From Sarcomyxa edulis (Eukaryota; Basidiomycota; Agaricomycetes; Agaricales; Mycenaceae), in NCBI GenBank assembly GCA_009761415.1, contig QUOL01000004.1, forward strand, positions 2,418,001 to 2,482,000: DNA of 64,000 nt, in the 5' to 3' direction. Shown here one piece after another: positions 45,241 through 56,313 of the stretch. Each line of letters begins with the position of its first letter. Positions within the stretch are counted from its first letter, which is position 1. Both the position numbers and the translations under genes were made by a program. The notes under the pieces are model-generated. The model did not search any database and was not told the origin of the DNA. It saw nothing but the letters and a program-made list of their open reading frames with translations.

Positions 45241-46487
45241 CTACAATTTCGATGTCACCTCTGGATTGATAGCCCAAGGACCTTTATCGTCTTCGACGTT
45301 CTTCAGCAGTCCTCCACTGATTTCTCCGGTATACTTGGTTTCCCTCATCCAACTCTCCAGAGTATGGCCCGTAGGGTGAACCGACCTAATCCATTGCAAA
45401 TCCCTCTCCAAGATATCGTCTCTGAACATCCTCCAAAACGCTGAAAAGTTCTGCCTTGTGGTGGTCGACCCATCATTAACCTTTCCACGCTCATTCGCAA
45501 CGGGAGCGTCAGAGCCAGTGAAGTTCTCAAACCACTCATCCAAAGACTGCCTGACGAAGACGGCAGGCTTACCAGTGACCTTCGTGAAGGTTTCGACGAG
45601 TCTCTCCCAACCGACGACGTCACTGGCGACTTCGAGGTCTTTAGCAGACGTTTCCGCACGGTGATCAAACGTGTAACGGGCCCAGAAGCCAAGATCTGAA
45701 AGAGCGATCATGGGGACATGACCATCGCCAATTGGGGAGGCGAACACAAAGGTTCCGTCTTTGCGTTTATGAAGAGGACCAAGCGTATACTTACAAACAA
45801 TATTCAGTCAAGAGGCTAGAAACCGAGCGGTGTAGATGCACTTACGATGTTGAGCATGTCCATGTAAGGACCGGTGGTGACAACGCTCCATGACAAAGTA
45901 TTGTCACCCACGATGGATTCTTGAGCTTTGAGGAAGTCTGCGACGCGTCCTTTGCCATCGTAGTGACCAGCACTATAATCAGGACTCCATCCTCCTTTCT
46001 AGAAGGGTAGCCACAGTCACATAAAAAATAGAGAGATAAGCAGACGGTCACGAGAACACACCTTCGTAGCGTAATCTAAATTGCTCCAAACATAGTGTCT
46101 AACGGAAGGAGTACGTTTCGCAATCTCGAAGATTTTGAATCCAGCGTAGAGTTCCTTTTGCTCTCCGACGGTGAATCCATCCGTGTTGACCCATGCGCCG
46201 TAAACGCCCTTAAAGGCCTCAGCGACAGACGAGAAGTCGTCGAAAGCCCCTGAGGACAACACTGATTAGAAAGTAGTCGGGCACTATTCAGGGTACGTAC
46301 CCTTGACACACTCGACCCCTTTGGCCGTAAGCTGCAAGGCGCGTTTACTGGATGGATCGCGGGTGAGTGCACGTATCGCGTATGGGGAGGGCGTGCCGTC
46401 TTGACCGGGAGAAAGGAGGGCATCAATGACAGCCAATCCTTGAGCTCCAGTGGCGCCAATGACGAGAATGAGTTTCTGAGAAGACAT
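45241..46487 (-). CDS. NmrA-like NAD(P)-binding protein 1
   Basis: Atypical short-chain dehydrogenase of the NmrA/HSCARG group, thought to sense or bind NAD(P) rather than catalyse. The start MSSQKLILVIGATGAQGLAV shows the GxxGxxG nucleotide-binding loop. Later exons encode VAEAFKGVYGAWVNTDGFTV, then TPSVRHYVWSNLDYATK, GHYDGKGRVADFLKAQ and SWSVVTTGPYMDML. The last exon encodes FVFASPIGDGHVPMIALSDL and ends PEVTSKL at 45241. Four to five introns. It is the downstream member of a head-to-tail pair with the gene at 46929, with the same intron positions. Confidence 0.9.
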
Positions 46488-46928
46488 TGTGCAGAATGGT
46501 GGATGTTCGAGTATGTATAATCTTTGAAGTGGGGTGTCGAAGAAGGGATTGTCGATGCACTCTTTATATTGTATCTGGGAGGCCAGTGGAACTTACTTGG
46601 CATTGTAACTTCGAACTGGATGTATAATGAGAGTCGGCTCAGGTGTCCTTGCCCGAAGGAAATGACCGAGCACATACTTTGGTGGATGCAAATATAGGAG
46701 AGGATGAGAAGGCACTCGGTGATAGACCGATGCTCGTTCTGCGGCTCTATGCTCGGTTTAGGTAGATTGTATGTGCTCAATGATACAAACCGACGTCACC
46801 ACGTCTATAGAAGACTCTTATAACCACATAGACCGCACAAAGACATGCCAAGGTTATATATCTATAGACAAAATCAGGTCAATTCGAGTTCAAACACAAA
46901 GTAAAGACATGCAACAACTTCTACAATC

Positions 46929-48155
46929 CTACAACTTCGACATCCTTTCGCGATTAGGTGAAAATGAACCTTTCCCATCCTCAATATTCTTTAACAAGCC
47001 ACGGATAATCTTTCCAGTATACCCCGTCTCTCTCATCCAGCTCTCGAGCGTATGTCCGCCAGGATTCACGCGCCTGATCCATTCCATATCCCTGGAAATA
47101 ATATCATCTCTCCACTGCCTCCAGAACCCCGAAAAGTTCTGCCTCGAGGTCGTAGAGCCATCGTCCACCTTTCCCCTTTCATTGGCAACAGGGACATCTA
47201 CACCATCGAAGTTGTCCCACCACTCGTCTAAAGACTGCCTCAAGAAAACAGCCGGCTGACCTGTGACCTTTATGAATGTCTGAACCAGGTAATCCCATCC
47301 GACGATATCACTAGCGACTTCGAGATCTTTAGCCGAGGTCTCTGCACGGTGGTCGAACGTGTAACGAGCCCAGAATCCAAGATCTGAAAGTGCTATCATA
47401 GGTATGTGGCCGTCGCCAATCGGAGACGCAAAAACGAACGTCCCGTCTTGGCGTTTGTTGAGTGGGCCAAACATAGGCTGTGACGAGTTAGTTTCTTGGG
47501 AATCGACAAGAGTGATGAGGACTTACGATGTTCAACATATCCATGTAAGGTCCAGTTGTGACTGAAGTCCAAGACAGGTCGTTCTCGGTAACATTAGATG
47601 GTTGAGCTTTCAGATATTCCGCAACGCGTCCTTTGCCGTCGTAGTGCCCGACATTGTAGTCCGCGTTCCACCCTCCTTTCTGAAGAACAATGAGTCAATT
47701 TACTGTCTATCAACGAACACACACACCTTGGTGGAATAATCGAGATTGCTCCAAACGTAATGCCTCACGGAAGGAGTGCGCTTTGCGATCTCAAAGATCT
47801 TCAGTCCAGCGTATATCTCCTTTTGCTCTCCCACAGTGAATCCATCTGTATTAACCCAAGCTCCGTACACTCCCTGAAACGCAATCTCGACAGACGAAAG
47901 GTCGTCGAAAGAGCCTTCATCGACAGTGATTCAGTGAAGCAAATGTATATTCGTAATAAACCTCTCACCTTGGACACACTCTACTCCTCTGGACGTCAGT
48001 TCTCTCGCACGAGTACTGGATGGATCGCGAGTCAGTGCACGTATAGCATAGGGAGATGGCGTCCCATCAGGGCTCGAGGCGAGTAGAGCGTTGATGACGG
48101 CGACGCCCTGCGCTCCTGTGGCGCCGACTACAAGGATAAGCTTCTTCGAAGACAT
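46929..48155 (-). CDS. NmrA-like NAD(P)-binding protein 2
   Basis: Tandem paralog of the preceding gene on the same strand, 441 bp apart. The start MSSKKLILVVGATGAQGVAV carries the GxxGxxG loop. Shared blocks include FQGVYGAWVNTDGFTVGEQK, YVWSNLDYSTK and FVFASPIGDGHIPMIALSDL. The C-terminus is RERMSKL. Frames are intact and intron positions match. Amino-acid differences are scattered, so this is an older duplication than the transposon copies around it. Confidence 0.9.
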
Positions 48156-48440
48156 GTCGATTTCTGTCTATAAGAGTGTATGATACCTGTATTTATATCT
48201 AAACGAAACAGGTTAGAGTTCTATGCAATCTCGGGCATGTTTGCCGTCTGACAGTCGCCCGAGGTGCACCCGAGCCCTTTGACTCAGCGAAGCAGACACT
48301 ATACAGGGCGCAAGAATGATCATTGCGCGTACTAATAGCTATACCAATATTGGAGGTTCGAAGGTTTTGGAGGTTTCCAAAGTGCGGCAGGATGGTGTAA
48401 GATGGGAGCCAAGGGGGTCCCACAAAAAAAATTAAGGATA
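48156..48440. other. NmrA-2 promoter to transposon boundary
   Basis: Contains the NmrA-2 upstream region. At 48401-48431 it contains gggagccaagggggtcccac followed by an A run, which reappears in inverted orientation at about 57650-57680 and marks a short dispersed repeat. Confidence 0.5.
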
Positions 48441-48445
48441 TCCCG
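48441..48445. other. Left target-site duplication TCCCG
   Basis: tcccg directly precedes the left terminus of copy B. The same five bases (56314-56318) follow its right terminus. Confidence 0.55.
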
Positions 48446-48526
48446 TATGGCAACAGGGAAAGACCAGCTTGGTTTTTCGATCGTTTTGAGGATGCCGACG
48501 CGGCAAAACAACAGAGACCCCGAAAA
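48446..48526 (+). repeat. Left terminal inverted repeat, copy B
   Basis: Reads TATGGCAACAGGGAAAGACC, then agcttggtttttcgatcg, then a GCCGACGCGGCAA word and GAGACCCCGAAAAC. Identical to the end of copy A and about 80% identical to the right terminus at 56230-56313. Confidence 0.8.
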
Positions 48527-48692
48527 CTCTATCAATTATACTTTCTGATTCTCTAAGTCGAGTTCTTCAAGTGAGACACCCTGAAAGTCCCACCCACAAT
48601 ACACGTTTTCAACTATTCCTCTCCACAGTTCGTAAGGAAAGGCATTATCTACCACTGAATCTATCCTCCTCTGCGGGTCATCTGTATCCAGT

Positions 48693-50513
48693 ATGGCCCG
48701 TGGAAACCAACATAAGCCTCGTCGTGCGTGATCTTGACTTTCTTTCTGAACGAGCAGTCAGCACAACTCACGGGAGTCAACCTTGATCAGCTCCAGACGA
48801 CGACATCAAGGACACGATTTTTTACTACTGGAGACTCGGTCTGACAGATCCTGAAATAGTGCAACATACCAAGGATCATTTCGATCAGATCAATCGAAGT
48901 ATGGCCTCAGGCGAGTTCTCGCTATCGCATCTGAGGTGCTGGCCTGAGTAGAGGTGGTTGACCAATTGCTGCCAATTTACAGTGTCAGTTCGTTAAAGCG
49001 CCTTCGAACTCAATGGGGTCTGAAAGGCACGAGACAACAGAAGCAGACCTTCTATTCCATTGCACCTTTCATCGCAGAGATACGTGATCGTTTTCCCTCC
49101 ATGGGCGCCCGGCAAATGGTCACAACTCTTCGTCAAGATTACTCGATGAAAGTCCCAGAGTATGTAGTATTTCTTTCCCTCCCAACTCGAAAAATCATTG
49201 TCTCTAAATGTGTACATCGACAGGAAAATAGTCGCGGAATATCTCAAATTGACCGAACCCGAGGCCGTCAAATATCGCAAAGGACGGCGCTTTAAGAGGA
49301 AGAGGTTTTGGGCTGCGGGAGTCATGGACATTCTGACTGTCGACCAGCATGACAAGTGGAAAAGATTTGGACTTCGTCTGCATCTGGGTCTTGACCCGTT
49401 CTGCGGACGAATCGCATGGTTAAAGATCTGGTGGACAAACAGGAATCCGCGACTCATCGCGAGCTATTACGCTGAGGCTGGTCGTAAGGCTGGCGGTAAG
49501 ATTGTTTTATTCGTTTATTTTGATGTCGGTACTCAATTGCATTTCCACAGGTGTCCCACTTGTCTCGCAAAGTGACCCGGGCTCGGAAAACAATGTTTTA
49601 GCCAATATGCACACCGAAATTCGTCATCGTCTGGACCCGTCGCTGTCTGGTACACGTCAACATCGGTGGTGTCGGTCAAAAAACAACGTCAAACCGGAAG
49701 CTGCATGGTCCCAGCTGCGTCGGCAATTCACTCCGGGGTTCGAAAACATTCTGGATGACGGTGTCAATCGTGGTCTATACGATTATGACAACCCACTAGA
49801 AAAGTACGCAGTCTATGTTCTCGTATCATGGCCCAGGCTTATTATCTCCTCGTTCTACTAGACTTGTTTTCCGGTATCTTGCAATCCCATGGCTACAAGC
49901 CGAACTTGATGCCTGGATGCAGCGCTTCAATTCCAGCCCTCGCCGCGCGGATAAAAACAAGATTCTTCCATCTGGTATCCCTGATCTCATCTACGCGAAA
50001 CCCCACCTATACAATTCAAAAGACTTCAAGGTTAGAAGTTTTGCTACCGTCTCAGTGAATATGATTGACATGCTTATCCACGCGCAGGTCATTGTGCCTT
50101 CCGAGTTATTCGACGAAATGGAACAGAAGTGGGCTCCAACAACTGACCCCGTCTTCCGCCTCGTTCCAGTTGCCTTTGAAGTGCAGGCACATATGCTGTA
50201 TTCCAATCTCGGGTCTCCTGTGATCTCATCGAAGAATTTCTGGCACATATACTCCAGCCTCTTGGACGCTTTCCATGCTCTTCCTCGTGATCCCGATCTC
50301 GTTTCTGCCATCGCAGCCCCAGATATTGAGGACGAGGATGTTCTTCTGCTCGACGGCTTACGCGAGCTTCGGAATGGTGATAATGTACTAGGCAATCACG
50401 GTTACATCTATATGGGTGGTCTAGAAAATCCACCACCTCTGGACCAAGGTAGCGAAGGGGAGCTAGAGCCGGACGATATGGATCTGAGGGAGTATGCCGA
50501 TTTTTCAGATTAG
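48693..50513 (+). CDS. Integrase-core (DDE) transposase (copy B)
   Basis: Retroviral-integrase-like (rve) catalytic protein of a basidiomycete-typical family. Start ATG 48693 (MARGNQHKPR) splices to DDDIKDTIFYYWRLGLTDPE and on to VSSLKRLRTQWGLKGTRQQ, an HTH-like N-terminal region. The next exon carries KRFWAAGVMDILTVDQHDKW (first Asp), LGLDPFCGRIAWLKIWWTN and NPRLIASYYAEAGRKAGG. After an intron comes VPLVSQSDPGSENNVLANMH (second Asp); the likely Glu is in NNVKPEAAWSQL, about 40 residues on. The remaining exon has FRYLAIPWLQAELDAWMQRF and ends in an acidic tail at 50513. All three acidic residues are present, so it may be active. No RT is associated, so this is a DNA transposon. Confidence 0.88.
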
Positions 50514-50732
50514 AAACACTTGTTTCATTTTTTGTCTACATCTAGTAGTAACGTTGCTTGTACAAGTGGGATACCAAGGTGACCGTTACATAAATCTGTT
50601 CGACCTTGCCTCGTCATCTAGAACTAAGTTTTTTTTTCTACTAGGCTGCCGATACGCCGACTACAAATATTCTTTCGTGAATCAGATTCTGTGTCTCTCC
50701 TGGCAAGTTATCCTGAGGCCCGAGTCTCACTC

Positions 50733-53482
50733 ATGTCGTACTCTGCTGATTTCACTCCAAAAGTTGTCTCAGACCAAGATGTGATTTGCGGGCGAGACCA
50801 GTGCGAGCAAAAGTTTTATCCTCCTGGTACCAAACTCCACCACTTGCACAGTAATGTTCCAGGAGAGGACGGACGAGACGTTTGCGATAGATGCTACCAC
50901 TACTATCGCAGCAAACAAACAACTCGAAGGCGGCCTGACTTGGATCAACAATCCGACCACCGCAACAACGGTGAGTGTGCGTTCCCTTTTCTAAGCTCTC
51001 CTTAAGACTGAGACAAGCCATACTATAGCACGCTACAACGATATCCCAGACTCACAGGCTCTAGTCAAACGGCCTATCATCGATAAAAATTCCATATACC
51101 GCCAAAATATACTCGCACAACGTGGATGTAGGTAAATGTGCTCATACTTCATATTTTGTATTGACAGATTGCATGATACAGTACCTTCAAATCCAATCCA
51201 GGCTGTTGGTCGTCACGACGCCTCTCTAATGCCGCCGCCGCCACTACCTAGTCGTTCTTTTGGACCTCATCACTATATAGCTCCAGGAAGCGGAAATCAC
51301 AGTCGTGTCTCAAGCTTGGCGCTACCGTCTGTCGCTCTGCCTGGTCATACACGAGCCATACTTCCCCCCTCAACCTCGAGTTCTAGCGCGAATGCGCAAG
51401 GGTACACACTGAATCATGTGTCTTATGAGAGCATGCGCGATCACTATGCTCGTTACGCTTATGCCGGTCACGCTGGTCAAGTTGTGGTCGTCCAGATTCA
51501 GATTGTCCATATGCCGGAAGGAAAAACCAAAGGAGCTCTCATAGGTGTACGTCCGAGTCGGCCTCAATTTGTTTCATTGACTTACCCAAAATTTCTTCTA
51601 GGACTTGCTGGAAGCCGAGGACAATATCCCTGTTCATATTGGAGCTCGTGAGCTGAAAAGCATCTTATTTGCTAAAATCCTACCAAAATGGACGCTCTAC
51701 ACAAATGGCTTCCCCCTCTCTATCGACGACGTCATCATGCGAACAAAGGATTGGGTCAAGATTGAGCCGAAGAATCCAGATGTGGACGCAATTTCGAAGG
51801 AGTTCTTCAAACCATCGAAAAAAAAGGGTCTTGCATTGGAGTTCAAATCGGGCCGCACTCTCGTACTCTTCCATATCCCCAACGATCTGTATAATCGATG
51901 GCTGGATGGCAAACAAGTTGAGGTACGTAGACCGCGACTACATTATGTATACTACGAGACAAATAATGGATTTTACAGTCCGAATTAGCAATGGATGATG
52001 CGCACAACCGCTCCATAGGACAACGAGGACGCAAGCGAATGCATATCGAGGTTTGTTTCTTTTCTTTCCTTGTCCATACTTCGCTCAAAAATGCATTCCG
52101 TAGACTGCTGGTGGTACTAGCAGATCAAATCAAGGCTCTCTGTCAGAGGTCTCACCGCCTTCGACTCCACCACCAAAGCGAGGACGAAATACTTCTCCTG
52201 GGGTGACTCCACGTTCGGAGATGCCGCTAGACAGCCCACCTTCTCCCGATAAATCCAGCATTATGCGTGCGCTCAGGACTCAGGAGGCCCCTTCCAAGGC
52301 TGCTGTTCGGACACTATGTAGGTCTTTGGTCGATCGTCTATATTCTGACGGTCTAAAGTATTCCAATCTTCTAGTTGATGTCAAGTCGATCGATGTCCTT
52401 GCATATCCAGTAAAACACCAAACTTTCGCGAACCTCATTCATGCTTCTGCAGGATCAGATCGTGACAACAGGAACCTTGATGATCCACATGATATCAAGC
52501 TTCGACTCTCTACTGCTGAACCGGAGAAGGCAGGTGGTTTCAAGATCGCCATATTTGGAACCACCAACACCCCGCTCCTGGGAAGCAGCACTAGCGTCAT
52601 TGCGAAGCAGACCTTCTATCAGAAAAAGAAGGCAGTCGAGACTGGCAATGGTAAAATCAAGATATTCTTCCAAAATATTCCGTACGACGGGACAAGACAA
52701 GCGCTTGATCTTACTACAGAGGTTAATTGTCTTGTATGGGCCCGTGCCCTTCTCGACATGGTTTATCAATTCATCGATAGACAGATCAAGGAACGGGGTA
52801 GTCCTCCATTCGCAATACCTAGGATGCGATATGTAGAGGCGGCATTAGCAGTCGAGCAAAGCGCAGACAAACGGGTCTTTCTGCTTGAGGAGGTCATCCA
52901 TGCGGGGACAGAAGGAATGTTTCGGAAGTATCTCAACAATGTATCAGCTGTCCCCGCACCCCAGGACAAAGAATCTGACGCTGATCGTGCCGAGTTTTTG
53001 GCCTTTACGCAGCACGTGCAATACATCAGGACCAAAAAAATGGCATTCGTTTCGGACTATCAAGGTGTGTGCTTGAGCTTATGGCAGATTTGCAGCTATA
53101 ACGAAGTGATATCACAGGTGGCAATACTCTTCTCACCGACCCGCAGATCATGACGGACAGGTGAGTATTCTCTCTATATAGGATTGCCGTTCTTGATCGC
53201 TCAAGCTGCTATCGAAGTCAACTAGGGTTGATTTTTGCCAATGGAAATGTCCCTGCGGGCTATCGCAGTTTTGAACGGGACCATGTCTGTAACAGATATT
53301 GCCGATATTTCGAACTTCCCACAAACTACGCTGAAGGAGATGGTGACAAAGGTTCCAATTCACCATCTACGATCAACGGCAGGGAGCTTGGTTCAAGGGT
53401 TTCACCCCTACCTTCGAAAGCCCGTAGCGACGTTGATTCTACGTCAGACATGTCAATATCTGCCTCTAAACACACTGCGTAG
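50733..53482 (+). CDS. Alpha-type protein kinase carried by transposon
   Basis: Atypical Ser/Thr kinase of the MHCK/eEF2K family. The start MSYSADFTPKVVSDQDVICG leads into an N-terminal Cys module (CGRDQCEQKFYPPG, then DVCDRCYHYYRSK) typical of Agaricomycete alpha-kinases. A Pro/Ser-rich linker and a helical domain follow. The catalytic part includes FGTTNTPLLGSSTSVIAKQT (nucleotide-binding side), AFVSDYQGGNTLLTDPQIMT after splicing, and GLIFANGNVPAGYRSFERDH. The zinc-binding HVCNRYCRYFELP follows. A Ser-rich tail ends at 53482. About ten introns; the donor gtaaat near 51132 restores the frame. Key residues of the kinase core appear intact. Truncated sister at 34914-35570. Confidence 0.85.
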
Positions 53483-54029
53483 GCCGCATAGAACTGACCT
53501 CAACCCTGCAACTGGCTTTTTTTCTTGTATCACGCACTCGACACCGACAGTCATTTCCATTCCCTTGACTTCTCTCCAACTTTAAACCTTCCTTCGTCAA
53601 CCACTCCTTTTGATTTATGATTTAGTATTAGCCCTTTCAATTTTTTCGCGTCACCATCCTTTCGCCTTCCGAATACTTACCCTGTATATGCTTGGCAGAA
53701 GTTTGTTTTACTTTCTATGCATCCGTTTTAATTAGCAATGCGTTGTTTTTTGCCTCTGAAAGCCTTCGTACAGATCTGCAAATGAAAAACTTGATATTTG
53801 CAGGGTACGAATATCTCTTCATCACACCAATTCTCGGAAGGAGCACATTTCCTTTTTAAAACCCGTAATACAACATTATGATGCATTGCGACAGACAAAT
53901 GCAATGATGATGAGGATGTTGAGAATGAAGGTTAGAATGCGATCCATGAGTCTCAAGTCTGAGCACATGCATGGTCTTGCTCAAGCCACTGACAATGCCG
54001 ATTTTTTGGACGAAGGTGTGCCATTGGCC
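53483..54029. other. 3' regions of alpha-kinase and PCF11 fragment
   Basis: AT-rich convergent 3' UTR space with no gene. The frame at 53886-54137 (+) is a shadow of low-complexity Met-rich sequence. Confidence 0.4.
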
Positions 54030-55721
54030 TCACCAGCCAACATAATCACGGTCGTCTACCTTACGTTTAGTCCCAACAGTGAGTTCTTGTGGTGGAGTCT
54101 GCGATTTGTCAGGAGTGGGTGTCAACGACTGCCTTAGTTCGGACTTTAGCGTTGATGAGGAAGGTGTACTTTTGGGCGGTGTCAAGCGAGAAGCCTCAGG
54201 AGTACCAGAGCGACTTCGAGGAGCCAGTTCAGTTCGTAAACGGGCAGCAAGACTGTTTGTCGACGCCACAGCCTCTGCATGACAAGTCGCATGATATACC
54301 TGGATGCCAGTCAGTAAGACGAAGATAGATCATCGCAGAGATAAAAAAAAGAACGTACCCGATCATCCTTCATCACTGCGTTCTTCCACACCCAGTCTTC
54401 GTCATCCTCAAGGAATTCCGACTTGAAGCTCTCTTTGCAGATCGGACATGAAATGGGTTTCGCCTCATCACCAGGAGGCACTACCACATATAGTGCTCGT
54501 AGCTCAGCATCACGCTTAGCGATCTCCGCAGCAGCAGCAGCTTTCGCATTCATAGGGCGAGATCCACCAGCACGGCCTTTGCCCTTAACATCCACAGATA
54601 TGTCATGTATCCAGTCCTGAACAATAGAGATACAACATGAGACAACGATCGAATGAAAACCGAACGCGATAGACGTACCTCCAATCCCGTGAACCAACTT
54701 CTACTATGCCCTCGTCCGATGTTCTGATTAGCCTTACGGTTCTGTCTAAAGTGCATGTCTAGGTGGTCCTCCATCTTTTTCTTGCCGACTGAGGTATCAG
54801 CAAAGCGAATACCGCATTGCTTACATTGCGCAGCGAGCTGATCGTACAAAAATTTGACGACTTGAGGTTGTTTCCTAATCGACGCGTCAGAATGCAGGGA
54901 GTACAAAGGAAAGGCAGACGCACTTGGTGATATCAGCGCTTGTCAGTTTGATCTTGTGGGCCAGAATGGACTTGCGATACGCTCTGGACGATTCTCGTTC
55001 GAGATCCATAGGCTCGGGCTTGAAGTCTTCTTCTTTCGATGTAGCGCCTGCACCTGTGGGGGTGCCATTTGCCGATACGACGCCGGCTTTCATCAGGGTA
55101 GACAACAGATTCGCGATGTTATTGGCGAGAGGAGCAGAGGGACCCGGCACAGGTGTGGAAGAAGAGGCGACAGGAGGTAGGGGACCCAATTCTATCTTGA
55201 CTCCTTCGTTTTTGATACCGTTCGAGGCCGGATAACTGTAGGACGAGGGTGGTGGATACGATGGTTGCATGGGATTGAGATAATGCGGTTGATGCGATGG
55301 CCAATGAGGAGCCGGCGCGGGTGGTAGTTGTGGGGGTGGTGGAGGCGGAGGGGCAGTTCGGACCAAGGATCTAAGTTGATTGAGAATTTGTAAAAGCTCT
55401 TCAGATGAGACGGCGCCCGATTCGACGACTTTTCGCAACTGTATAGAGGTATTGGAAACATATTGGGAAACACAAGCGATTGCGACGCACCTGTTGCAAG
55501 ACGTTGATGTGATTTTGGGATGTTGAGTCATAAGGATTAGCTTGAACGGCTCGTTCTTTCTGTCCGAGTGTAAATTCCAGTTCGCTCAAAACTTGGGCTT
55601 TGGTGATTTGTCCGCCAGTATGGGATCTTGTACTAGACTAGACGCAAGTCATACGACAAAATGAATCGGAGAAATGAGGCTATACCACGCACGTTTTTGT
55701 TCGAGCTATCTCCCTATACAT
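54030..55721 (-). CDS. PCF11: PCF11-like cleavage factor lacking the CID
   Basis: Homolog of the C-terminal two thirds of Pcf11, a subunit of the mRNA 3'-end cleavage factor IA. Start ATG 55721 (MYREIARTKT) splices in frame to RSHTGGQITKAQVLSELEFT and NPYDSTSQNHINVLQQ. A region with ESGAVSSEELLQILNQLRSL and a polyproline follows. The first zinc finger is seen in LAAQCKQCGIRFADTSVGKK and EDHLDMHFRQNRKANQNIGR, followed by GHSRSWFTGLE. The second is in ISCPICKESFKSEFLEDDED with WVWKNAVMKDDR and VYHATCHAEAVA, ending DYVGW at 54030. The N-terminal CTD-interacting domain is not in the 0.6 kb upstream, which ends at the transposon terminus. It is probably a captured, 5'-truncated copy; a separate complete PCF11 would be expected elsewhere. 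Confidence 0.8.
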
Positions 55722-56229
55722 CACGGTCGATAGCGACTTGAACTCGAACACCGAAAAGCTCCCAGTCGGACTGTTACACTTGCTGAGGGTGTTCTGGATC
55801 AATTGGTAATACTAAGTCTCAAGTAAGAATGAGTTAACGAAATCGCTGAATTGCCGAGCATAGGGATCGTAGACATTGTTCGATATAGCATTCAAAGCTG
55901 GCGACTTCATCCAAAATGGTAAGACAATATAATTGAAGGTAGCGGATTGTATAACGTACATTCTGGTTCAAGCCACCTCCACATGCACCATGCTCGATAG
56001 CGTCTTGAGCTGGAACGCCGAAAAACTCCCGTCCGAGTCCAATGGAGGATCTATCATTGTGTTAGGTCGGTAAGTGGTATTTCTCAAGAGAAGAGCATCC
56101 GTTGCAAGCTCCAGAATAAGAGGAGGGTAAACTTAATGTATCCTCAGACAATAACGATATCCTGACCATGCATCAGCAGATAACAGAGTCGACGTTTTGA
56201 TAGATGGTTGTCGAATATAGAAAACAAAA
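55722..56229. other. Subterminal region with a duplicated segment
   Basis: Two diverged ~90-bp copies lie at about 55715-55775 and 55985-56045, sharing tcgatagcg, ccgaaaa and ctccc blocks. Read on the minus strand they give GSFSVFEFKSLSTV and GSFSAFQLKTLSSM in the same frame. They could be duplicated exons or subterminal repeats of the transposon. Confidence 0.4.
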
Positions 56230-56313
56230 AGTACTCGGGGTCTCTATCGACTTGCCGCGTCGGCAATCCCGAAATGGTCGAAAAACCGAGCTGGTCTTTC
56301 CCTGTTGCCATAG
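56230..56313 (-). repeat. Right terminal inverted repeat, copy B
   Basis: Read inward on the minus strand it starts CTATGGCAACAGGGAAAGAC and keeps GCCGACGCGGCAA and GAGACCCCGA words at the same spacing as the left end. It is followed by tcccg (56314-56318). Confidence 0.7.

Larger units (their letters stand above)
48446..56313 (+). mobile_element. Transposon copy B with integrase, alpha-kinase and PCF11 fragment
   Basis: About 7.87 kb bounded by inverted termini of about 80 bp. The left begins TATGGCAACAGGGAAAGACC; the right, read inward, begins with an extra C and then the same 20 bases. Identity continues at roughly 80% to the GAGACCCCGA word. A 5-bp TCCCG on both sides supports one insertion. 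It contains an integrase-core gene and an alpha-kinase gene (+), and a truncated PCF11 gene (-). The left 2.9 kb is duplicated at 34914-37857. The right boundary is less certain because no second full copy is in the window. Confidence 0.7.

Noticed and set aside
46076..46780. A 234-codon minus-strand gene
   Set aside because: It overlaps the first NmrA-like gene in another frame and has no motif, while the spliced NmrA frame carries the nucleotide-binding loop.
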